From CANNDT01 sp945876205 (lineage in GTDB: Bacteria > Acidobacteriota > Vicinamibacteria > Vicinamibacterales > UBA2999): a DNA stretch of 25,196 bases. Below are positions 15,872-22,270 of the stretch, in pieces (position 1 is the stretch's first letter; each line of letters opens with the position of its first letter). Both the position numbers and the translations under genes were made by a program. Where the stretch lies: positions 1-25,196 of the forward strand of contig CANNDT010000066.1 in the NCBI GenBank assembly GCA_947503365.1. The letters are read 5' to 3'. Below the pieces are notes generated by a model. It did not search any database. It was not told the DNA's origin and worked only from the letters and a program-made list of their open reading frames with translations.

Positions 15872-16900
15872 CTACGTCTTAAAGCGCGGGAGAAGTCTCA
15901 GCGCGTTGTCGCGCTCGATGGCGCGCAGCTCCGCGGCAGTAAACCCGCCGTTGTCGATCAGGCCCTTGGCGACGATCGCCGCGGATCCGCCGCCGAGCGG
16001 GAAGTCGGTGCCGAACAGGATCTGCGAGTTTGGTACGAACTTCTTGAACGACGGCAGCGTGTACGGATTAAACGCCTGCGCCGTGTCGTAATAGAACTTC
16101 TGTAGCTCCGCCGTCACCGACGTCGTCTTGGGTAGCTTGCCGCCCGCGCCGTTCAGGCGGCTGGTGATGTAGGGCACGGTGCCGCCGCCGTGCGACCAGA
16201 TGAACGTGATGCCTGGAAAGCGCGCGACGGCGCCGGTCTGTAGCAGACTCAGGATGGTGCGCGTCGTGTCGAACACGAACTCCACGCCGCGGTTCTGTGC
16301 GTCGGTGAGCGTCGCCGAGACGCCGCAGGCCGCGCAGTACGGATGGCAATAGACGATCGCCTTCCTCCGGTTCAGCTCCTCGAGCAGCGGCGTGTAGACC
16401 GGATTGCCGAGGTACTTGCCGGCATAACTCGAGAGTACGCCGATGCCGTCGACCTTCAGCGTGTCGAGGGCGTACTCGGCTTCCTTGAGCGCGCCGTCCA
16501 CGTCGGGCAGCGGCAGCACCGCGAACAGACCGAAGCGTTTCGGGTTGTCGCGGACCACCTTGGCGCCGGCCTCGTTGCACTCGCGCGCCAGCGCCCGCGC
16601 GGCGGCGTTGTCGCCGAAGTGCACGCCCGGGTCGCTGATCGAGATGATGGACGTCTGCACCGAACCCTCGTCCATCTCGGCCAGCATCTTCGCCGGGCTC
16701 CAATCCTTGAGCGTCGCCTGGTTCGTCCCGTGGGACGCCGCCAGGTCGTACAGCTTCGGGATGGTGAAGTGGCTATGCGTGTCGATGCGGAACGGCGCGA
16801 CGGCCGGCCCGCCCTGCGCCATCAGTCCCATCCGGTTCAGAATCGACGCGCCGCCAATGGCGGCCGCACCTGCCAGGAATTCCCGCCGACCAACAGACAT
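15872..16900 (-). CDS. Tat-exported amidohydrolase (ACMSD/amidohydrolase-2 family)
   Basis: This protein of 342 residues (344 from an ATG two codons earlier) begins with a twin-arginine signal, GRREFLAG, followed by a hydrophobic stretch, so it is probably exported folded. The TIM-barrel metal site is visible: the DTHSH motif near residue 42 gives the H-x-H pair, then YCHPY (third His), IWSHGGG (fourth His) and FGTDFP (Asp). Numbered from the longer start these are His44, His46, His188, His239 and Asp301. The family includes aminocarboxymuconate-semialdehyde, 6-methylsalicylate and gamma-resorcylate decarboxylases, so a decarboxylase or hydrolase acting on an aromatic acid is plausible; the substrate is unknown. 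I chose ATG 16898-16900 because the AGGGGGA Shine-Dalgarno is 7 nt from it and too close to ATG 16906. It follows TonB receptor 1 by about 50 nt. Confidence 0.88.
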   Translation of the reverse strand: MSVGRREFLAGAAAIGGASILNRMGLMAQGGPAVAPFRIDTHSHFTIPKLYDLAASHGTNQATLKDWSPAKMLAEMDEGSVQTSIISISDPGVHFGDNAAARALARECNEAGAKVVRDNPKRFGLFAVLPLPDVDGALKEAEYALDTLKVDGIGVLSSYAGKYLGNPVYTPLLEELNRRKAIVYCHPYCAACGVSATLTDAQNRGVEFVFDTTRTILSLLQTGAVARFPGITFIWSHGGGTVPYITSRLNGAGGKLPKTTSVTAELQKFYYDTAQAFNPYTLPSFKKFVPNSQILFGTDFPLGGGSAAIVAKGLIDNGGFTAAELRAIERDNALRLLPRFKT

Positions 16901-16920
16901 GCTCATTCCCCCTTCGTCAG

Positions 16921-16948
16921 GGTCCGGCTGCCGCCGGACACTCCGTAC
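16921..16948 (-). repeat. REP-like palindromic repeat, copy B
   Basis: Read on the minus strand this is GTACGGAGTGTCCGGC, loop GGCA, then GCCGGACC, the same design as copy A at 14457-14484. It lies between TonB receptor 1 and the amidohydrolase gene, where it could stabilise the upstream message or attenuate transcription. No T-tract is present. Confidence 0.65.
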
Positions 16949-16954
16949 TGCTTA

Positions 16955-19900
16955 TTAGAAATCGAATTGCGTGCTTAATTTCACCATCCGTCCGCCGATC
17001 GTCTGCAGCACGTTGAGCCAGGTCGCTCCGTAGCGCCGGTTCACGTTGAGGACGTCGGCCGTGTTGAACAGGTTCGCGATGTCGACGTTGCCCTTCAACC
17101 GCGCGCTGCTGATGCGGAACGTCCGCGTGAAGCGCAGGTCCACCTGCTGCACCCGCGGCTCGAACATCGTCAGGAGCGGCACCAGGTCAAACGTCACGTT
17201 GGAGTTGCAGGTGGCCGCCGTGCCGCACGCCGCGAGGTTCCTGCCGAGCGACGGCCGGATCTGCGCGTTGCTCACGACGATGTCCGCACCCGTCTGGATG
17301 CCCGCGAAGTTCTGGTAGATGACGCTGGCCTGCAGGTCCCAGGGCATGGGGTAGACGACGAGGAACTTGGCTTGCGTGCCCGTCGACCAGGGCGGAGTGA
17401 CCTTGCAGTATCCCGGCCGCGCAGTGGGCGGGAAGGCGAAGCCGGCCGTGCCGCTGCCCGACACCGGTTCGCCAGGTGAATCGACGACGCTGCAGTTGTC
17501 GGTCGTGGTGCGCCCGACGCTGAAGCCACCGGCAATCTGTCCGCCCTTCAGGAAGCGGGCGTTGATGTTCACGTCGACGCCGTTGTACACCTCGCTGCGC
17601 TTGCCGTAGTGCGACTGCTGGGTGATCAGGTTGTCGACGATGCCGAACTTGGCCGGCTTGATGTCGTACAACCCGCAAATCTCCTTGCCGCTGACGCTTC
17701 CGAGGCGGTTGTCCGTCGGCGCCGTGATGCAGAACGGATCGTAGTCGGCCGGTGTCACCGCCAGGTTGTCGGTGACGATGAAGTTGCCGTACCACGTGCG
17801 GAAGTAGCCGACGTTGACGCCGAGACCCGGCCGCAGCTCGTGCTGGATCGAGGCCGATCCCTGCCAGTTGTAATCCTGCTGCTGGAAGCCGATGTTCGAA
17901 TCGTCCGCGTTGTGCGAGGTGAGGACCACGCTCTGGCCGAAGTTCCGGTCAGACCAGGGCCCGGTGCATTCGCCGTTCGGCAGAGGATTGAGCAGATCGC
18001 AGTCCGGTTTGTAATTGCCGGTGCGCGGATCGCCTGCGCCAAAGAAGCTGTCGTTCCAGTTGCGATTCGTGCTCGGCGACTGGCTGTGTTCTGGAGATGC
18101 CACGCCGGTCGCGCGGATCGCGGGATTGTACCGGCCGAGGGCCACCTTGATTGCCGTCTTGCTGTCGCCGAAGAGGTCGTAGGCGCCGCCCACCCGGGGA
18201 TTCAGGTTCTTCCAATGCGGATGGTTCGGCACCCGTGGCAGCTTGCGCTCGGGGACGAACGGCCCGGCGACCAGCGTCACCGGATCGAGCTCCTGGAAGA
18301 CGTCGTTGTAGCGGACGCCGAGATTGAGCGTCAGCCGGCGGATGCTCCACTGATCCTGCGCGTAGAGCACTTTCTCGACGGCGTGGTCCTCCCACGCGAA
18401 CGGCACCGCCCAGATGCGCACCGATACGGGGACCCGGTTGTTGAACGTGAAATCCATGCCCTGGTTGATCTGGTTGGGATCGGTGTTCATGCTGGCGTCG
18501 CCGGTTTTCACGTAGCGATATTCGACGCCGGTCTTGAACTGGTGCGATCCGCTGACGCGCGACAGCGAGAAGTTGCCCTGGTGCTGCGTCCGGGGGATGT
18601 AGATGTAGGAGCCGGTGTTGCCGGTGTTGAGCGCCCGCGAACCGTAGCGGAAGTTGGTCGCCTGTTCGAGCACCTGCACCGGGTTGACGCCGCCCGTTTC
18701 CGGCCGCCGCAGGTTGGTCTGGACTTGCTTCTGGCTCGTGATGCCGCCTTCGAGCAGGAAGCGGTTGCTCGCAGGATAGGTCCAGCGATTGCTCGAAATG
18801 ATCTGCGGCTTGTAGTGATGTTCGCCCGTGGCTTCGGGCGCCGTCGGGATGTTGTTGGTCGGCGTCAGCAGGCCGAATGGGCAGTTGCAGTTCGGCTGTG
18901 AAGACGTCGACGAGGAGAAGCGGTGTTGTCCGGCCTGGAGCGTCAGCCGCATCGTGTAGTCACGCGAGAACGGCGCGTAGATCGCCGGGCGGCTCAGATC
19001 CGGCTCGTAGAACAGCGGCGTCGTCGCCTGCAGCTTGTTGTAGTAGTTGCCCTGCTGCACCTGCTCGGTGGTGCCTCGCCGCGAGGAGAAGAAGAACCAC
19101 AGGCGGTCCTTCATGATCGGACCGCCGAGCGCGACCGCGAGGTCGTAGTGCTTCTTGAGCGAGGCCGTCTGCCGCAGCCCGCGCGCTTCGAGCTCGGGCG
19201 TCAGGTTGCTGGCGATCAGATCCGGCGTGGTGAAAGAATAGGTCAAGCCGCCGGAGAACCGGTTGCCGCCATCGCGCTGCACGATGTTGACGGCGGCGCC
19301 GCCAACCGAGCGGTCGGCGCCGATGCCGCCTGTCTCGACGACGACTTCCTGGAACGTCAACTGGTTGTAAATGAACACGCCCGAGACGAGCGATCCGATC
19401 GCCTGGTTGGTGCCGTCGACGATCGCGTCGGCTTCCGGCGCGCCGTGGACGCGGAACCGCAACTGCGCGCTGTCGTCGACGCCGCCGACGCTGTAGGTCG
19501 TCGCGTTGGCGAGGGTGGCGCCCGGGATCACCGCGGCTAACCCGGTGATCCGGCCGGTGCCTGGCAGTGACTGCAGCGTCTCGCGCTCGAACTGCACCTG
19601 CTGCTGCGTGCGCTGCACATCGACGATCGGCGCCTCGCCCGACACCGTGACCGTTTCTTCGAGCGCGCCGACGGTCAGGTCAGCGTTGATGGTCGCCGTG
19701 AAGTTTGCCGCCAGGTCCATGCCGTCGCGCTTGAAGGTCTTGAAGCCAGGCAGCGTGAAGGTCACCGTGTAGGCGCCGGGCCGCAGATCGACGATGCGGT
19801 AAAGCCCCTCGCTGTCGGTGACCACGGTGCGAACCTTGTCGATGAGTGCCGGGCTCGCCGCTTCCACGGTCACGCCGGGCAGAACGGCGCCAGACGTATC

Positions 19901-20008
19901 GCGCACGACGCCCGTGATGGTGCTGTCGGCGCCTTGCGCCCAGGCCGCGGATGGCCAGGACATCAGGGCGACGGTGATGAGCAAACCGGCAAGACGCCAA
20001 GCCTTCAT
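16955..20008 (-). CDS. Oar-type TonB-dependent receptor 1 with carboxypeptidase-regulatory domain
   Basis: This 1017-residue outer-membrane receptor has a signal peptide (1-24, cleavage after AWA), a carboxypeptidase-regulatory-like Ig domain (about 28-120: ITGVVRDTSGAVLPGVTV...YRIVDLRPGAYTV) and a segment EETVTVSGEAP-IVDV (about 117-131). The plug domain (about 135-245) contains VHGAPEADAIVDG and NQLTFQEVVVETGG. The remaining 770 residues form a predicted 22-strand barrel ending in F-D-F. Such receptors import large or scarce substrates using TonB energy, and this subtype is strongly expanded in Acidobacteriota. ATG 20006-20008 is preceded by GAGGAG about 8 nt upstream. It is a paralogue of the receptor at 22271, sharing motifs such as QPNCNC, NYYNK and ICGLYDIKPAKFG/LCGLYDLKPARFG. 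The amidohydrolase gene downstream is probably cotranscribed. Confidence 0.95.
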   Translation of the reverse strand: MKAWRLAGLLITVALMSWPSAAWAQGADSTITGVVRDTSGAVLPGVTVEAASPALIDKVRTVVTDSEGLYRIVDLRPGAYTVTFTLPGFKTFKRDGMDLAANFTATINADLTVGALEETVTVSGEAPIVDVQRTQQQVQFERETLQSLPGTGRITGLAAVIPGATLANATTYSVGGVDDSAQLRFRVHGAPEADAIVDGTNQAIGSLVSGVFIYNQLTFQEVVVETGGIGADRSVGGAAVNIVQRDGGNRFSGGLTYSFTTPDLIASNLTPELEARGLRQTASLKKHYDLAVALGGPIMKDRLWFFFSSRRGTTEQVQQGNYYNKLQATTPLFYEPDLSRPAIYAPFSRDYTMRLTLQAGQHRFSSSTSSQPNCNCPFGLLTPTNNIPTAPEATGEHHYKPQIISSNRWTYPASNRFLLEGGITSQKQVQTNLRRPETGGVNPVQVLEQATNFRYGSRALNTGNTGSYIYIPRTQHQGNFSLSRVSGSHQFKTGVEYRYVKTGDASMNTDPNQINQGMDFTFNNRVPVSVRIWAVPFAWEDHAVEKVLYAQDQWSIRRLTLNLGVRYNDVFQELDPVTLVAGPFVPERKLPRVPNHPHWKNLNPRVGGAYDLFGDSKTAIKVALGRYNPAIRATGVASPEHSQSPSTNRNWNDSFFGAGDPRTGNYKPDCDLLNPLPNGECTGPWSDRNFGQSVVLTSHNADDSNIGFQQQDYNWQGSASIQHELRPGLGVNVGYFRTWYGNFIVTDNLAVTPADYDPFCITAPTDNRLGSVSGKEICGLYDIKPAKFGIVDNLITQQSHYGKRSEVYNGVDVNINARFLKGGQIAGGFSVGRTTTDNCSVVDSPGEPVSGSGTAGFAFPPTARPGYCKVTPPWSTGTQAKFLVVYPMPWDLQASVIYQNFAGIQTGADIVVSNAQIRPSLGRNLAACGTAATCNSNVTFDLVPLLTMFEPRVQQVDLRFTRTFRISSARLKGNVDIANLFNTADVLNVNRRYGATWLNVLQTIGGRMVKLSTQFDF

Positions 20009-20093
20009 AGACGTTTCTCCTCAGGAAAATCACGGGGAACCGACGCACGGACCTTTGGCGAACGAGGGTGTGGAATGAGGACGGCGAGCGATG

Positions 20094-20127
20094 AGCGGAC
20101 GCTACATCGCGTCCGCTGGAGTGTCAA
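20094..20127 (-). promoter_or_regulatory. Promoter of TonB receptor 1 with palindromic operator candidate
   Basis: On the minus strand TTGACA (20122-20127) and TAGCGT (20099-20104) are separated by 17 bp. A perfect inverted repeat, AGCGGACG-N8-CGTCCGCT (20094-20117), covers the -10 and part of the spacer. Binding of a dimeric regulator there would block RNA polymerase. The predicted leader is about 85 nt. Confidence 0.5.
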
Positions 20128-20135
20128 GGAAGATA

Positions 20136-20160
20136 GGGCCCGGCGCCAGGGCGCCGGGCC
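20136..20160 (-). terminator. Terminator of the receptor 2 - propeller - secreted protein operon
   Basis: A perfect 10-bp GC stem (20137-20146 with 20151-20160) has a 4-nt loop. Read leftward it is followed by a pyrimidine-rich CCTATCTTCCTT. It lies 23 nt after the stop of the secreted-protein gene and just upstream of the receptor 1 promoter. Confidence 0.7.
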
Positions 20161-20183
20161 TGCCAACCGCGAGGCGCTGGGCG

Positions 20184-20963
20184 CTAGGCGCCCGGCCAGG
20201 TCAGGTAATCGCCGGAGCAGGAGATTTCGCCGAGTTCCCAGCCTGGCCGCAGCTCGAAGAAGCCCTTGGTGATCCACGGCTTCGCGAGCGCCTTGGGATC
20301 CTCGAAGGTGAATTCGATCTCGAGATGATCCATGTCGAGACGGTGGAAGCGCTCGGTCACCTTCAGCTGCTCGCTGTGCGGTGTGCCGGAGCGATCGATC
20401 CAGGTCTTGGTATTGAAGCCAACCGTCACGACCTCGAAGGTCGTGTCATTGAGCCACTTGCCAATCGACGTGCCCATCCAGAGCTGGTCGGGATCCGCGG
20501 GAATGGGACGGCCGTCGGTCCAGAAGCGGCGCATGAAGTGGTCGTACTCGAAGATCTGCAGGACCGATTTCGGCGTCTGGATGATCTCGAACGGATACGG
20601 GTGGAAGTAGACGCGCGGCACGCCTGGCGGGTAGCACTTCGTCAGCACCGGATCGTTGGTTTCGTCCAGCTGGAAGTCGCCGGAGTTATTCGCCTTGCTC
20701 TTTGACTTCTCGGCGAGGCCCCACGCCGACAGCGGCGGTTCGATGCCGGGCGTCCACGCCGATCCGTCGAATTGCTTGACGCCCGCGGGCGCCGCGCCCT
20801 TCATCCAGACGCCGCTCAGGTCGCGCTTCGGCGCCGGTTGTGACGGCTTGGCGGGCGCCGCCGCCCCGGCCCCGCGGCCTCTGCCCTGCGCCTCGACTCC
20901 GACCCACGTCAATGCGAGTACCGCGGCCGCCGCGACTGTCGCCCGAATCACCTTATTCCGCAT
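20184..20963 (-). CDS. Conserved secreted protein of unknown function
   Basis: This 259-residue protein has a signal peptide (hydrophobic 8-19, likely cleavage after VEA at 25) and then a low-complexity Gly/Ala/Pro linker (about 26-45). The body opens with DLSGVW and contains the conserved-looking block PFEIIQTPKSVLQIFEYDH, GTSIGKW and a beta-rich C-terminal half with TWIDRSGTPHSEQLKVTERFHR. I know this pattern from secreted proteins next to TonB receptors in Acidobacteriota but cannot name a domain or reaction. Beta-rich lipocalin-like or sugar-binding folds are possible. The ATG at 20961-20963 has GGAG 6 nt upstream. It starts 25 nt after the propeller gene, so the two are probably cotranscribed. 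Confidence 0.82.
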   Translation of the reverse strand: MRNKVIRATVAAAAVLALTWVGVEAQGRGRGAGAAAPAKPSQPAPKRDLSGVWMKGAAPAGVKQFDGSAWTPGIEPPLSAWGLAEKSKSKANNSGDFQLDETNDPVLTKCYPPGVPRVYFHPYPFEIIQTPKSVLQIFEYDHFMRRFWTDGRPIPADPDQLWMGTSIGKWLNDTTFEVVTVGFNTKTWIDRSGTPHSEQLKVTERFHRLDMDHLEIEFTFEDPKALAKPWITKGFFELRPGWELGEISCSGDYLTWPGA

Positions 20964-20988
20964 ATCGATCTCCGATTCCTGCCTGAGG

Positions 20989-22242
20989 TCAGTATTCCAG
21001 CGGTCGCATCCGGCGCACGCCGTCGCCGTTCTTCAGGACGAACTTCTGAACCCGTTTACCGGTTCTCACTTCGCCCGTGTAGATGTTGCCTTGCGAGTCG
21101 GTCGCGATCGCGTCGATCCAGTAGAACTGTCCCGCCATCCGTCCCGGACTGCCGACGCTGCCCTTGAGCTCGCCGCTGTGGCGGTCGTGGATCCAGATGC
21201 GGTGATTGGTGCCGTCGGCGACCAGGATGTACTGCTGTCCCGCATCGTGCGAGAAGGTGAGATTGTACGTCGACCCGCACATGCCGTCTTTTTCTGAGTC
21301 GCAGATGTTTCCGCGCGAAGGCGTATTCGGCGCAATCAGGTAACTCGTGACGAACTTGCCCTGCTTTGTGAACACCTGGATGCGGTTCATGCCGCGCTCA
21401 CAGACGTAGACCAGGCCGTCCTGCGTGATGTGGACGCAGTGCAGCGCAGGCGCGAACTCCTCGAGATCGGGCGGCGGACCGCCCTTCCACTCGTAGGGCG
21501 GGGTGGGCCCGTTGGGAATCTGGCTCAGCGCCATGCCGTGCCCGCCCCATCCGCGCTTGAACGCGCCGTTGTCCATGTCGTAGACGAGCACCCGCTTGCC
21601 TTCGACGAGGTAGATCTCCCGTGCCGGTTCGTCGAGCGTGAAGATGAACACGCCGCCGGCGAGCACGTCGGTCTCCTGGTTGTTCTGCGGCGGCGCCGGC
21701 TGACCGGGCGCCAGCCTCGGCGCGCGATGACCGAAGTCCCAGAGGAACTTGCCGTCGCGCGTGTACTTCTGGATCCCGTTGCCGCGGCCGCCGCCCGAGA
21801 TCCAGACGTTGTGCTGCTTGTCGACGACGACCGTGTGGATGCTGCCGGCGGGCGGCCATCCCTCGTGGTAGGTCGGGTGGCCCCAGGCGTTCAGTAGATT
21901 GCCCTGCTGGTCGAATTCCAGGATCTCCGGCGCCGGAATACAGCAGTCTCCTCGCGGCGGCGTCGTCATCGCCATCCGCTCGTCCGGCCTGATGTCGTTC
22001 GAGCGGCTGATCGCCCAGATGTGATCGTCGTAGTCGGTGGCCATCACCGGGATGGCCTGGATCATCCACTTCGGGTCCTTGAACGGCTTGGGCCAGAAGG
22101 GATCGACCTGGTACACGGGAACCGGTGCAGCCGCTGCACGGCCTGTTCTCGCTTGCTGCGAAGCCTGCTGCCCGGATAGCACTGCCACCAGGCAGGAGAG
22201 TCCGATCAGCGTGGCAAGGACCGTGAGCGACCGCATTCTCAT
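20989..22242 (-). CDS. Secreted NHL/six-bladed beta-propeller protein
   Basis: This 417-residue exported protein has a signal peptide (hydrophobic 6-22). The mature part shows repeated NHL-type blades: ILEFDQQGNLLNAWG, VVVDKQHNVWISGGGRGNGIQKYTRDGKFLWDFG, VHITQDGLVYVCERGMNRIQVF, ILVADGTNHRIWIHDRHSGELKGSVG and IATDSQGNIYTGEV. The family includes peptidyl-alpha-hydroxyglycine lyase and many sugar- or ligand-binding propellers; catalysis cannot be assigned. Cysteine pairs at CC (about 100-101) and near CDSEKDGMC could form disulfides in the periplasm. It lies 28 nt downstream of receptor 2 and 25 nt upstream of the secreted protein gene, so it is an internal gene of a three-gene unit. The ATG at 22240-22242 has only weak Shine-Dalgarno support, and ATG 22234-22236 is an alternative. 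Confidence 0.85.
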   Translation of the reverse strand: MRMRSLTVLATLIGLSCLVAVLSGQQASQQARTGRAAAAPVPVYQVDPFWPKPFKDPKWMIQAIPVMATDYDDHIWAISRSNDIRPDERMAMTTPPRGDCCIPAPEILEFDQQGNLLNAWGHPTYHEGWPPAGSIHTVVVDKQHNVWISGGGRGNGIQKYTRDGKFLWDFGHRAPRLAPGQPAPPQNNQETDVLAGGVFIFTLDEPAREIYLVEGKRVLVYDMDNGAFKRGWGGHGMALSQIPNGPTPPYEWKGGPPPDLEEFAPALHCVHITQDGLVYVCERGMNRIQVFTKQGKFVTSYLIAPNTPSRGNICDSEKDGMCGSTYNLTFSHDAGQQYILVADGTNHRIWIHDRHSGELKGSVGSPGRMAGQFYWIDAIATDSQGNIYTGEVRTGKRVQKFVLKNGDGVRRMRPLEY

Positions 22243-22270
22243 AGTTCTCTGTTCCTGGTTCCCGGTTCCG

